From Methylococcaceae bacterium (GTDB taxonomy: Bacteria > Pseudomonadota > Gammaproteobacteria > Methylococcales > Methylomonadaceae), in NCBI GenBank assembly GCA_013140705.1, contig JABFSH010000002.1:37283-101282 (forward strand): 64,000 bases of DNA, read 5' to 3'. The notes beneath the pieces are model-generated. The model was given only the letters and a program-made list of their open reading frames with translations. It did not search any database and was not told the DNA's origin. The translations under genes were made by a program, and so were the position numbers. Shown here piece by piece: positions 42,027 to 51,621 of the stretch; within the stretch, counting starts at the first letter, position 1; each line of letters starts with the position of its first letter.

Positions 42027-45000
42027 CGCTAAAGAGATAAAAGGACTGATAGAGCAAGGACAGCATCCCTATTGGTGTCAAATGAACACTGATCTGATTC
42101 AGCAATTGATCCATGATTTTCAGAACTGGCCCGCCCCATTAGTCAGTAACTCTGAAAATAATCGTACCGTATTAGGCCGTAATGCCCATCATATGGTTAA
42201 TTTCCTGTTGCATGATATTGATCAGACCATAGATAAACTGGCCTCCCTAAAAGCAAAGTATGCCGAGTATAGTAACCGCTATATCAAGGCGATCAGTGAA
42301 GATGAAAGGAATAGACATATCCTGGCGTATGCGCGTGAATTAGGCGCAACTCGTCGTCAGTTGCGCAAAGACAAGCAGGCTTTTAAGCGCTGGTTTGGCC
42401 ATGATGCCGTCAGTGAGCGTTACCAACACAGACATCTGGAAATCGAACGTTATTTGAGTTTTAAATTGCAGATTCTGGGTCGGATGAGTGCTGTTGTTAT
42501 CGCTGAAGATGGTAAGTCCCTAGGTTATCTGCGTCTTTGGCAACGCTTGGCACTTGAGCCGGTACTAAAACCTTTACTTGACTACTCAGGCGATAAACGC
42601 GTGGTAGCAAGTGCATTTAATGCCTTAACAGTTGCGTTACGCGCATTACCCGTTGAGTTGCAACATGATAGCGTTTCTGAAACCAGCTTGCGATTTATCT
42701 ATCATGCCTGCCTTAAAAGCAAACTGTCTGTATGGGTACAATGTGAAGCTTTACAGCTATTGCAAAGCGCATCACCGGAATCCTTATCAGTGGTTTTGCG
42801 TAAGCGTTTAGAGCATCCTCAAGCAGAGGATGACTTGTTTGTGCGTCGCAAAGTGGTGCAGCTTATTGCCGAACAAACGACACTGGAACCCGGATTAGCG
42901 GAATTATACGATTTAGTAATCAAAGATCCCTGCCCTTCGGTTCGGCAAAAACTTGCTGAGGTCTTGGTCACAGCAGAACCTGATACGCTAGCGCACTATC
43001 TTCCGGCTTTGTTGTTTGAAGACTCCATAAAACCCGTTAGAGCATCGGCTTTGTTAAGCCTGATGGTCTTGCTGGATCGCGATGACTGTTTTCATATGGC
43101 GTTAAGTTATTTACAGCAAAGTCTGATCATAGAAACGCAAAGTTTTCCTTTACGGGTGGCGCTACTGGTCTGCCGTCAGGGTTTTGATAATCTTTTGGCA
43201 TCAGCAAATCCCAACCATACAGAATCCTATCTTACTGCCTTGCTGCCAGCGATCGAGCAATTGCACCAAGGTGCCGAAGCCATAGCGGTTCGACGATGGG
43301 CCGCCCAGACAAGGGAATATCTGGTGTGTCATGCCGACCCCGCTAAACATGCACAAATTCAGACATTAATGAACTTTGTTAGTACCATTCCTCCAGGTAA
43401 AACGCGTCGCATACCCAAACATCTATTGACAGATACAAATGACGAACATTTGGGACGCTTGCTGTCGGTTATTGCGCAGAACGACTTTGGCTTTGATGTT
43501 GAAAAAAGTATTCTTGGCCGATTTATTACGCGAGGCCATGCCTTTGGCTTCCGAGTATGGCGTTTAATCCATGAACTTCGTCATTCCTCACCCGACAAAC
43601 GCCAGGCTTTCTCACATACCGTGGGGCGTTTGTTTTGGGGAGAGATGCGCGTACCTTCCGCTATCTTATCTGAGATTGCCGAAACCAAAGTACCTGGCGA
43701 ACCCTTTTTTATAGAGTCCGAAGAAGGCTGGCGCGGCTACTTGCCGCTGGTTGATGAAGTTCTATCTGCCCTGGAACTAGGTAACAAACCCAGTTATTTT
43801 TATCACAGTGAAGGTGTCACGCAATTACAACCGCCAACCAATCTAGTTAATCGTTGGCTCGCCAGCTGGAAGATTAGCTGGCATTTTGCAGACTTTGCGC
43901 GCCTTCGAAACTGGCAGGAAAAAAGTCAACATTCACCACAGAGCTATTTAAACGCCTTAACAGAATTAGGCGTCACCGTAACTTTTAAAGCGCATGATTC
44001 AACCCGGTATGAAACATCGGCAGATCCAGCCGTATTACGATTTTTCCCAGCATTTTTGCCATTTCAGGACATGGGTCTCTGGGAACAGTTTAAAGATTAT
44101 TTTGTATCGATTTATGAAAATACACTTTACGATCTAGCCTTGTTCATTACTTTATCCCTGTCTTATTTTATGGGCAGAAACATTTATCTGTACCACCGCT
44201 TGCAAAAGGCCAGAAACAACTTGTCATTGGTGTTGGGTGGTTGGGGTACTCGCGGAAAATCGGGTACGGAACGCATCAAGGCGGGATTGATCAATGCCCT
44301 TGGCCACAGTCTTGTCTCTAAAACCACGGGCTGTGAAGCCATGTTTTTATATGCCCATCCGTTCGGACAATTGCGCGAAATGTTTTTATTCCGTCCCTAC
44401 GATAAAGCCACTATCTGGGAACAACACAACCTGGTTTGTTTGGCTGACCAGATGAATTGTCATGTTTTTTTATGGGAATGCATGGGCTTGACGCCAGCCT
44501 ACGTTGATATTTTACAACGTCAATGGATGCATGATGATATTTCCACGATCACCAATACCTATCCGGATCATGAAGACATACAAGGCCCGGCTGGAATCAA
44601 CATCCCCCAGGTGATGACGAATTTTATTCCCTATCAGGGCACCTTATTGACCAGCGAAGAACAAATGAAACCCGTTTTGCAGGCCGCAGCTACAAAACGC
44701 AATACCCGTCTTAGATCGGTAGGCTGGCTGGAAGCCGGATTATTGACGAATGATGTTTTAGCACGATTTCCTTATGATGAACATCCTTTTAATATCGCCT
44801 TGGTGTTGGCATTGGCGGATGAATTGGGCGTTGAACACGATTTTGCGCTGAAAGAAATGGCCGATCGCGTTGTACCTGATATTGGTGTATTAAAAACATT
44901 TCCTGCTGCTCCCTGGCGCGGTCGTCGTCTGCAATTTGTCAACGGTATGTCAGCCAATGAACGCTTTGGTTGTTTAAGTAATTGGGTTCGCACAGGCTTT

Positions 45001-46173
45001 GACAAGTTGACCCTGGCGCAAAACCCCGATACCTGGGTTACTATCGTGGTGAATAATCGCGCTGACCGGATTTCACGTTCCAGGGTATTTGCCAGTATTA
45101 TCGTTAAGGATATCCATTTTGACCGGTGCATACTGATAGGTAATAATCTGACTGGCTTTATCAGCTATATCAATGAATCGTGGGCGGAATGGATTGCCAC
45201 CGTCACATTACAATCGGAACATGAGACAGCTGAACAAACTCTACTTCGAATGGCCAAACGCTTCCGTATACCCCTAACAGAAGATCAAATTTTCAAGCGA
45301 TTGTCGACTATGCTCACGGCTCAAGCTGAGACGCTCGATATGAAATTGATCAGTACTCTATTTACGCAGACCGACCGACTCGCTCAGTATCTATTGGAAA
45401 ACGAAATTCCCTATCATCAGGATATCGTCCGTTGTGTTCAAGAAGATCTGACTTTATTGGCCAGTTATCAAGATTTTTTGCATCAGCTTGAACAAGCGGA
45501 GGGCAAATTCAACAGCGACCTGGAAAAAAGGTTCCATCATTTGCTTTGGCAGTGGTTTGAGAAAAAACTGGTCGTAGTTGAGAATTATTATGCTACGGGT
45601 AATGAAGTTATTGAAACCATTGGCAATGCCACTCCCCCCGGGTTTTTGAATAAAATTATGGGAATTCAAAATATCAAGGGGACCGGGCTCGATTTTGTTT
45701 ATTGCTGGCACGCTTGGGAAATTTGTTATAAAGCCTGCCAACAACTGAGCAGTCTCTCCAAAACAGAATCTGCCAGTGGATTAAGGGCGTTGGCTGCTTT
45801 TCTGGAGCACAACATTTTGACGGAGGAGACTGTCAGAGCAACGGTAGCTACAGTGTTGGACTCTGCAATATCCCAGAACGAACTTTATCACGCCGAATTA
45901 GAAGTCATTTTAGCCAATTTGGAAAAATCACTGGAAAAGCTGACTGCTAAACAAGCGCAGAAAATCAAGATTACCTCGTGGCTATCGTCAATCGGTAGTG
46001 GGATTGAATCTTTTCTGGATTCCGGCGATGCTGTTAAACGACGCAAAAAAGCCGATCAAATTTATCAAGACTTAGCAGATAAGCGTATTGCCTTTGAACG
46101 GGCCGCAGCAGAATTGCGGATATTAAATAATCGCCAAAAAGGCGGATGGCTAAATATACATGACAACACATAG
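42019..46173 (+). CDS. PgsB/CapB-like amide ligase fused to HEAT-type repeats
   Basis: A 1384-residue protein. Residues ~180-370 look like HEAT repeats (RRKVVQLIAEQTTLEPGLAE, VRASALLSLMVLLDRDD). A membrane helix precedes the catalytic part (~705-725). The Mur-ligase-like PgsB/CapB domain (~735-1080) has its P-loop GTRGKSGT at 743-750, then SKTTGCEAMF, WECMGLTPAY, NTYPDHEDIQGP, FVNGMSANE and VNNRADR, each matching PgsB segment by segment. PgsB of Bacillus (~393 residues) joins glutamates by gamma-amide bonds using ATP. A helical C-terminal extension of ~300 residues follows. I chose ATG 42019, five bases after AAGGA; the frame runs further upstream inside the lipoprotein gene. The amino acid used cannot be read from the sequence. 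Confidence 0.85.
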   Translation: MISAKEIKGLIEQGQHPYWCQMNTDLIQQLIHDFQNWPAPLVSNSENNRTVLGRNAHHMVNFLLHDIDQTIDKLASLKAKYAEYSNRYIKAISEDERNRHILAYARELGATRRQLRKDKQAFKRWFGHDAVSERYQHRHLEIERYLSFKLQILGRMSAVVIAEDGKSLGYLRLWQRLALEPVLKPLLDYSGDKRVVASAFNALTVALRALPVELQHDSVSETSLRFIYHACLKSKLSVWVQCEALQLLQSASPESLSVVLRKRLEHPQAEDDLFVRRKVVQLIAEQTTLEPGLAELYDLVIKDPCPSVRQKLAEVLVTAEPDTLAHYLPALLFEDSIKPVRASALLSLMVLLDRDDCFHMALSYLQQSLIIETQSFPLRVALLVCRQGFDNLLASANPNHTESYLTALLPAIEQLHQGAEAIAVRRWAAQTREYLVCHADPAKHAQIQTLMNFVSTIPPGKTRRIPKHLLTDTNDEHLGRLLSVIAQNDFGFDVEKSILGRFITRGHAFGFRVWRLIHELRHSSPDKRQAFSHTVGRLFWGEMRVPSAILSEIAETKVPGEPFFIESEEGWRGYLPLVDEVLSALELGNKPSYFYHSEGVTQLQPPTNLVNRWLASWKISWHFADFARLRNWQEKSQHSPQSYLNALTELGVTVTFKAHDSTRYETSADPAVLRFFPAFLPFQDMGLWEQFKDYFVSIYENTLYDLALFITLSLSYFMGRNIYLYHRLQKARNNLSLVLGGWGTRGKSGTERIKAGLINALGHSLVSKTTGCEAMFLYAHPFGQLREMFLFRPYDKATIWEQHNLVCLADQMNCHVFLWECMGLTPAYVDILQRQWMHDDISTITNTYPDHEDIQGPAGINIPQVMTNFIPYQGTLLTSEEQMKPVLQAAATKRNTRLRSVGWLEAGLLTNDVLARFPYDEHPFNIALVLALADELGVEHDFALKEMADRVVPDIGVLKTFPAAPWRGRRLQFVNGMSANERFGCLSNWVRTGFDKLTLAQNPDTWVTIVVNNRADRISRSRVFASIIVKDIHFDRCILIGNNLTGFISYINESWAEWIATVTLQSEHETAEQTLLRMAKRFRIPLTEDQIFKRLSTMLTAQAETLDMKLISTLFTQTDRLAQYLLENEIPYHQDIVRCVQEDLTLLASYQDFLHQLEQAEGKFNSDLEKRFHHLLWQWFEKKLVVVENYYATGNEVIETIGNATPPGFLNKIMGIQNIKGTGLDFVYCWHAWEICYKACQQLSSLSKTESASGLRALAAFLEHNILTEETVRATVATVLDSAISQNELYHAELEVILANLEKSLEKLTAKQAQKIKITSWLSSIGSGIESFLDSGDAVKRRKKADQIYQDLADKRIAFERAAAELRILNNRQKGGWLNIHDNT

Positions 46174-46247
46174 CTATAGATCTACATCTGAGATCAATTC
46201 AAAATCAAGATATTCCATAGCAACAAGGATGATGTTTACTGTACTTA

Positions 46248-47843
46248 CTATAAATGTGAAGCAGTGGGATTCTGCCATTTTTGACAACACCTTTCGACTT
46301 CCTCCTTTAGGGTTTTCTCATTCCAATGCAGTTCGTTTGCGGCGATTTCGGCCAGTTGCATGATATCCGCCCGCGTCAATTTAGCCAAAACCAGTAATGG
46401 CATCCGGCGTCTAAGCAGATCCTCCAAGTGCACCACCATTTCATGCTGCGCACTGAAGACCAGATCGGCATAGATCAGCGGTAAATCCGGATGGATACGC
46501 TGTAACCAGTCAGGATGATTTTCAATCAGTGAACAAATCGTCTCAACCCTACGAGCGTGGCGGCGAATTAACCACAATGCACACTCATCATCCAAACCCA
46601 GTTTTGCTAATCGAATTGTCATCAATTCTGACCAGGTTTGAAAATGCGCATCGGGCAACCAGGGAAACGGACGACCAAACGTTTTGCAAACTACATCAAT
46701 CCGCAAATGCTTACAAACGGTATCGACAATACAGGCCGCATCCTCGCGTGCTGATGTCAATTTGCCGCCGATGGATACCAGCAGGCCATTGTCTTTTTTT
46801 TTCAGTTCCCAATCGCGACTGAGCGCCGAAGGAGTCGATGCCCCATCATTTTTCAATACGCGCAGCCCTGCGTACTGACCGATAATATCGCTCTCCTTGA
46901 ACTGAACCGATTTAAGTACACGGTTGGCTGCATTCAGCAAATAATCGATGTCGCGTTGATTGACAATGACCTGATCAAGATCACCAGAATAATCGGTATC
47001 GGTCGTACCCAATAAGGTCATGCCGTACCAGGGAATCATAAAAAATACCCGACCATCCTGACTGGCTGTCAATAGCAGTGCTGCATTGTCCAGTACCTTG
47101 GGGAGTATGAGATGGACACCTTTCGTTAACCGGCAACGCGCTTGTCCCAACTTGGTCAGTGCAGTCCACTGCCCGGTCGTATTGACGACTTGCCGGGCAT
47201 AGACCCGCCCTGCCCCGCCATCGACTTTATCAATGACATGAGCGCCAGAAACTTGCCCCTGATCCTCGAAAAAATCGGTCACTTGGCAATAATTGACACA
47301 GACAGCACCTGCGGCCAATGCGCCATCGATCAACTCGAGTACAAAGCGGGCATCGTCGGTCTGGCCATCGAGATAAGTAAACCCGCCGCACAATCCGGCA
47401 TCATCAAGCGCAGGAAAATGTTTAATGAAATCATCAGTTCTATAATGGTGATAACCGTCGCTTTGACCCGTCACACCGGCCAAAAAATCATAGAGCCATA
47501 AACCCAGTGTCAATCGCAGGCTTCCCAAGCGGCTATTTTTAAAAACCGGAACGCCAAATCTGAGCGGCCAAACCCTATGTGGCGCAACGGCCATCAACAT
47601 CTGCCGCTCACGCAAGGCTTTTTTTACCAGTTTAAAATCCAGCGTTTCCAGGTAACGAAGACCGCCATGAATGAGCTTGCTGGATGCTGATGACGTCGCA
47701 CAGGCCCAATCGCCCTGATCAACAAGAGCGACTTTCAGACCACGCAAGGTGGCATCATAGGCTGTCCAGGCACCATAGATACCGCCGCCACAAACCAGTA
47801 AATCGAAGGACTGCTCAGCCAGTCTGGAAAAGTCCCGCTTCAT
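46248..47843 (-). CDS. glpD: Aerobic glycerol-3-phosphate dehydrogenase
   Basis: A 531-residue FAD enzyme that oxidises sn-glycerol-3-phosphate to dihydroxyacetone phosphate at the inner face of the membrane, feeding electrons to quinone. The dinucleotide-binding motif is VCGGGIYGAWTAYDA near residue 16; SSKLIHGGLRYLE and MTLLGTTDTDYSGD are family signatures. The C-terminal helical domain (~400-500) is present, so length and layout are complete. The ATG overlaps the moaE stop by 4 bp, placing it third in a moaD-moaE-glpD operon; no glycerol kinase or transporter is near. The metabolic reason for pairing with molybdopterin genes is unclear. Confidence 0.92.
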   Translation of the reverse strand: MKRDFSRLAEQSFDLLVCGGGIYGAWTAYDATLRGLKVALVDQGDWACATSSASSKLIHGGLRYLETLDFKLVKKALRERQMLMAVAPHRVWPLRFGVPVFKNSRLGSLRLTLGLWLYDFLAGVTGQSDGYHHYRTDDFIKHFPALDDAGLCGGFTYLDGQTDDARFVLELIDGALAAGAVCVNYCQVTDFFEDQGQVSGAHVIDKVDGGAGRVYARQVVNTTGQWTALTKLGQARCRLTKGVHLILPKVLDNAALLLTASQDGRVFFMIPWYGMTLLGTTDTDYSGDLDQVIVNQRDIDYLLNAANRVLKSVQFKESDIIGQYAGLRVLKNDGASTPSALSRDWELKKKDNGLLVSIGGKLTSAREDAACIVDTVCKHLRIDVVCKTFGRPFPWLPDAHFQTWSELMTIRLAKLGLDDECALWLIRRHARRVETICSLIENHPDWLQRIHPDLPLIYADLVFSAQHEMVVHLEDLLRRRMPLLVLAKLTRADIMQLAEIAANELHWNEKTLKEEVERCCQKWQNPTASHL

Positions 47844-48307
47844 TCAGCAGGCAGGTTGGCGCGTTTATAGCCGTCCGTATTTTTCAGCACCCAGCGCTCC
47901 TGATCGGATGTCAGCATTTCTTTTTTCCAGAAAGGCGCTCTGGATTTTAACGCCTCCATGATATAGCGGCAGGCATCGAAGGCATCGCCACGATGAGATG
48001 TCCAGACGGCCACCAGGACAATCGGCTCGTTAGGGTAAAGTACGCCCACCCGATGCATCACCAATGTTTCAATAATCGGCCACCGTTGTTGTGCCTCTGC
48101 AAGTATCTGCCCCAGTTGTTTTTCGGTCATGCCGGGATAATGTTCCAGAGTCATGCCTTTCACATCATCGCATTCGTTGAAATCTCGCATGGTGCCGACA
48201 AACACGCTGGTTGCACCATATTGACCTGCCATCATGTTCGCAGCATTCTGATAAGACTGAATCTCCTGCCACGGATCAAAGTCTTGCTCGACAATTTTGA
48301 TAGTCAT
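47840..48307 (-). CDS. moaE: Molybdopterin synthase catalytic subunit MoaE
   Basis: A 155-residue cytoplasmic enzyme that, with MoaD, converts cyclic pyranopterin monophosphate into molybdopterin. Signatures include SVFVGTMRDFN, MTLEHYPGMTE, MHRVGVLYPNEPIVLVAV and the late LKSRAPFWKKE with the active-site lysines. Its start has a strong ribosome-binding site (GGGAGG) and overlaps the moaD stop (ATGA). It is the middle gene of moaD-moaE-glpD. Confidence 0.95.
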   Translation of the reverse strand: MTIKIVEQDFDPWQEIQSYQNAANMMAGQYGATSVFVGTMRDFNECDDVKGMTLEHYPGMTEKQLGQILAEAQQRWPIIETLVMHRVGVLYPNEPIVLVAVWTSHRGDAFDACRYIMEALKSRAPFWKKEMLTSDQERWVLKNTDGYKRANLPAE

Positions 48308-48543
48308 GTTCTCCCTCCCGTAATCGGTGGAAAAAAAGCGACTTCGTCGCCATCGTTAACAATAGCATCCGGGTCCGCATATTCCATGTTAATGGCGGCC
48401 AATATATTGTCCGTTAACGGCATTTCCGGCACACAGATAAGCCAAAGTTCACGAATACTAATATCGCCAGTATAGGCTTTGACATCTTCCTTGCGCCCCA
48501 GACTTTCTTTCAGGCTGGCAAAATATCGGACTTTTATTGACAT
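48304..48543 (-). CDS. moaD: Molybdopterin synthase sulphur carrier MoaD, with extended C-terminus
   Basis: A 79-residue ubiquitin-like sulphur carrier. It starts MSIKVRYFASLKESLG and has DGDEVAFFPPITGG near the end. In MoaD the last two residues are normally the glycines that receive thiocarboxylate; here two more residues, Arg-Thr, follow before the stop codon. Either the extension must be removed or the protein is activated differently. The extra codons arise where the moaD stop overlaps the moaE start, so the shape of the operon may have driven the change. It is the first gene of the operon and lies divergent from moaC, with 93 bp between. Confidence 0.9.
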   Translation of the reverse strand: MSIKVRYFASLKESLGRKEDVKAYTGDISIRELWLICVPEMPLTDNILAAINMEYADPDAIVNDGDEVAFFPPITGGRT

Positions 48544-48636
48544 AATCGTTCACTCAGACACAAAATAAATAGATAATAAGTTAAGTTCTGTCATTGCCTG
48601 GCTGCGCCAGCTTTCTCGATCATCATTCTACGACAA

Positions 48637-49113
48637 ATGACCTCTTTAACCCATTTTAATCAATCCGGCGAAGCCCATATGGTGGATGTTGGCAACAAGG
48701 CCAGCACACACCGTATTGCCATCACAGAAGGTTATATCGAGATGCAGCCGGACACGCTGAAACTGATCCTTGAAAATGGACACAAAAAAGGCGATGTTTT
48801 AGCCATTGCGCGTATAGCCGGCATCATGGCCAGTAAAAAAACCGCCGATCTGATCCCGCTTTGTCATCCGCTTCCCCTTACCCATGTTGAAATAAGGCTG
48901 ACACCGGAAGTGGAGCACCTCCGCATTCGATGCCAAACCACGGTTAAAACCACCGGACAAACCGGTGTCGAAATTGAAGCGCTCAACGCAACCCAAATCG
49001 CGCTACTGACCATCTACGACATGTGCAAATCAGTCGACCGGGGCATGGTGATTAATGCGGTCAAATTACTGGAAAAAGAAGGCGGTAAATCAGGCCATTG
49101 GCAACGCAGTTAA
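48637..49113 (+). CDS. moaC: Cyclic pyranopterin monophosphate synthase MoaC
   Basis: A 158-residue cytoplasmic enzyme of molybdenum-cofactor synthesis, completing formation of cyclic pyranopterin monophosphate after MoaA. Motifs seen are [33 protein letters not shown] and [11 protein letters not shown], with the usual lysine/aspartate active-site segment. The length matches the family. It is divergent from moaD and alone; moaA is not in the window. Confidence 0.95.
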   Translation: MTSLTHFNQSGEAHMVDVGNKASTHRIAITEGYIEMQPDTLKLILENGHKKGDVLAIARIAGIMASKKTADLIPLCHPLPLTHVEIRLTPEVEHLRIRCQTTVKTTGQTGVEIEALNATQIALLTIYDMCKSVDRGMVINAVKLLEKEGGKSGHWQRS

Positions 49114-49292
49114 TCCATGCGCAGACCGAATTCCAGTGCCTTTTCAAAAGCCGATGAGACACTGTTGCACGATTAACTTTTTCCTGAGCCAAGGAAAATT
49201 GCTGTTAGCGACTCCCGAATGCGCTGAACCGCCCGTTTAGATTTTACTTTTGAACCGTTTGCTTTAATGGCGACTATTAACCAGAGACAATT

Positions 49293-50339
49293 ATGCCGAT
49301 AACCTTAAAAGAACTAGCTGAACGTTGTAATGCCCGACTCGAAGGCGGCGATACTACGGCTTTGATTCATTCAGCCGCCGATATTACTGCGGCGCAAACA
49401 GGCCAGGTCACTCAATTGACCAATAACCGCTATGCCCGATACATAAAGAACTCATCAGCTTCGGCATGCTTTGTCGCTGAATCAACATCGCTGGAGGATA
49501 AACCCGAAGCACTGGCATTACTGGTTTGCGCTGACCCGGAAATGAGCTTTATCAAGGCCGTCGAGTTATTGCATCCCGATCGGGTTTACTCAGCTCGCAT
49601 CGCGCCTCAGGCCGTGATTGAAACCGATGTCGCCTTGGGGAATGCGGTCTATATCGGCCCTTATGCCGTCATTGGCGATCAAACGATTATCGGCGATCAC
49701 AGCCAAATTCTCGCCGGCGTTTATGTCGGCAGAAATGTCAAAATCGGGAAACATTGCCGCATTCACCCCTATGCCGTCATTTATGATGATACGGTCATTG
49801 GCGACCATGTCATCATTCATTCCGGCGCCATTATCGGTGCTGATGGCTTTGGCTATAAATTCAGAAACAATCGGCATGTTAAAGTACCTCAAGTGGGCAA
49901 CGTCATTATTGAAGATCATGTCGAGGTGGGCGCCAACACCTGTGTCGACCGTGGTGCGCTAGGCAGTACGCTGATTGGCGCAGGCAGCAAAATAGATAAT
50001 CTGGTACAGATTGGTCACAACAACAAAGTGGGTAAAAACGTGATTATGTGCGGACTGACAGGCGTATCAGGCTCCTGTACGATTGGCGATTACGTCATAT
50101 TGGCTGGAAGTTCAGGCGTTGCCGATCATGTCAATATCGGCCAGGGCGCTGTCGTCATGGCACGTTCCGGTGTCGCGGGCGATATTGAGGCAGGAACGCA
50201 GGTTTTCGGCAGTCCCGCTAAAGAAAAACGTGTCGCCTACAAAGAACACGTGGCGATCAGTAAATTACCCGAGCTACTCAAAACAGTCAAATTGCTGGAA
50301 GAGAAAATTCAGCAGCTTGAACAGAAAACCCAGAGCTAA
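49293..50339 (+). CDS. lpxD: UDP-3-O-acylglucosamine N-acyltransferase LpxD
   Basis: A 348-residue lipid A biosynthesis enzyme that adds the second acyl chain (N-linked) to UDP-3-O-acylglucosamine using acyl-ACP, in the cytoplasm. The N-terminal ~100 residues are the uridine-binding domain ([17 protein letters not shown]). A left-handed beta-helix of hexapeptide repeats follows ([20 protein letters not shown]), with [12 protein letters not shown] carrying the likely catalytic histidine. The helical C-terminus is intact. It stands apart from the usual bamA-lpxD-fabZ-lpxA cluster, so a second copy elsewhere is possible. Gap of 179 bp after moaC. Confidence 0.93.
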   Translation: MPITLKELAERCNARLEGGDTTALIHSAADITAAQTGQVTQLTNNRYARYIKNSSASACFVAESTSLEDKPEALALLVCADPEMSFIKAVELLHPDRVYSARIAPQAVIETDVALGNAVYIGPYAVIGDQTIIGDHSQILAGVYVGRNVKIGKHCRIHPYAVIYDDTVIGDHVIIHSGAIIGADGFGYKFRNNRHVKVPQVGNVIIEDHVEVGANTCVDRGALGSTLIGAGSKIDNLVQIGHNNKVGKNVIMCGLTGVSGSCTIGDYVILAGSSGVADHVNIGQGAVVMARSGVAGDIEAGTQVFGSPAKEKRVAYKEHVAISKLPELLKTVKLLEEKIQQLEQKTQS

Positions 50340-50696
50340 GGATTCCGTTAAAAATAACTTCCCGAAAACGCAAAATCTCCCGGCAAGCCGTTCGTGCTGA
50401 GCTTGTCGAAGCATGAATGGCTTGCCGCTACGGAGTGCAATTTTTTCGTCCATCCTTCGACAAGCTCTCAAGAAACAGCTTTTTTGTATTTGTAAAATCA
50501 ATGACTTGCAAAGATATGAAAACACAAAAAAGTACGTCTAACAGCAACTGTTTCATGGTAACGCCATGCCTCCGAAGGGGGGCTTATTTTGCTCAGACGA
50601 ACGGAAAAATTTTCTTGGCACCAGATCGGTAAGTTATTTTTTGCCATATCCTAAGTACGCAACCCCTTTCGCATAAAACATTGGGACGATACCAAG
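50340..50696. other. Gap after lpxD holding a dispersed palindrome
   Basis: The 357 bp between convergent lpxD and ttcA contain a palindromic core element at 50382-50426 and a partial reversed repeat (CATCCTTCGACAAGCTCTC) at about 50450-50469. Small open frames here cross the repeat and are not called. Confidence 0.6.
50382..50426. repeat. Dispersed palindromic core element, copy 4
   Basis: Arms GGCAAGCC and GGCTTGCC enclose the core TGCTGAGCTTGTCGAAGC. It belongs to the same set as 4609-4649, 15437-15483 and 26429-26468 and again has its own pair of complementary arms. Confidence 0.75.
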
Positions 50697-51572
50697 TTAC
50701 AGGGTTAAAACATCCAGACCGGCATCAGCAGGAACACCCTGATCATCAAGTTCTCTCGTTAGCTGCAAGCCAACAAAATCAAACAATTGCGTATCGGCAA
50801 GCTGCGATGGCGCAACATTTTGCAAGCTGGTGAAGATGGTTTCCAGACGCCCGGGAAACTGTTTGTCCCAGCCTTTCAACATGGCTTTCATGGCTTTTCG
50901 CTGTAGATTTTCCTGTGAACCACATAAATTACACGGAATGATCGGAAAATTTTTGAATAGCGAATAGCGTTCAATATCTTTTTCCCGGCAATAGGCCAGC
51001 GGCCTGATCACGATATTTTTCTTGTCATCACTAAGCAACTTAGGTGGCATGGCCTTCAGTTTGCCACCATAAAAAATATTCAGGAAGAACGTTTCCAGTA
51101 TGTCATCTCGGTGATGACCCAAGGCAATTTTGGTGACACCACTGGCTTCGGCGTAGCCATACAATGTGCCTCGGCGTAACCGTGAGCAAAGGCCGCAGGT
51201 TGTGCTGCCCTCGGGAATCACGCGTTTGACAACGCTATAGGTGTCTTTTTCAATAATATGATAAGGCACACCCAGTGACTTCAGGTATTCCGGCAGAACA
51301 TGTTCGGGAAAACCCGGCTGTTTCTGATCGAGATTCACGGCAATCAATTCAAAATCAACCGGCGCGGTTTTTTGCAGATTCAGCAAGATATCGAGCAAGG
51401 TAAAGGAATCCTTGCCGCCGGACAAACAAACCATCACTTTATCGCCGTTCTCGATCATCTTGTAGTCGGCGATTGCATCACCGACATAATGCCGGATACG
51501 TTTCTGCAGTTTGTTGAATTGTGTTCTGTGTTTTTTGCTGGGGTCTGAAAAGGTCAGAGTCTGCTGAATCAT
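50697..51572 (-). CDS. ttcA: tRNA 2-thiocytidine synthetase TtcA
   Basis: A 291-residue cytoplasmic enzyme that thiolates cytidine 32 of certain tRNAs using ATP and an iron-sulphur cluster. The PP-loop is SGGKDS near residue 55. Two CxxC pairs, in [12 protein letters not shown] and [10 protein letters not shown], match the cluster ligands. [14 protein letters not shown] is a family segment. The length is slightly short of E. coli TtcA (311). It is transcribed leftward, just downstream of the fabAB pair but separated by a hairpin, so likely its own unit. Confidence 0.93.
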   Translation of the reverse strand: MIQQTLTFSDPSKKHRTQFNKLQKRIRHYVGDAIADYKMIENGDKVMVCLSGGKDSFTLLDILLNLQKTAPVDFELIAVNLDQKQPGFPEHVLPEYLKSLGVPYHIIEKDTYSVVKRVIPEGSTTCGLCSRLRRGTLYGYAEASGVTKIALGHHRDDILETFFLNIFYGGKLKAMPPKLLSDDKKNIVIRPLAYCREKDIERYSLFKNFPIIPCNLCGSQENLQRKAMKAMLKGWDKQFPGRLETIFTSLQNVAPSQLADTQLFDFVGLQLTRELDDQGVPADAGLDVLTL

Positions 51573-51588
51573 GGGAAGTTAAGAAAGG

Positions 51589-51611
51589 GGGGTTCCAATT
51601 ATTCGAACCCC
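51589..51611 (-). terminator. Hairpin after fabB
   Basis: On the minus strand GGGGTTC and GAACCCC form a 7-bp stem with a 9-base loop, followed by CCTTTCTT. It lies just beyond the fabB stop and before ttcA, consistent with a weak Rho-independent terminator. Confidence 0.5.
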
Positions 51612-51621
51612 GGGAATGTCC

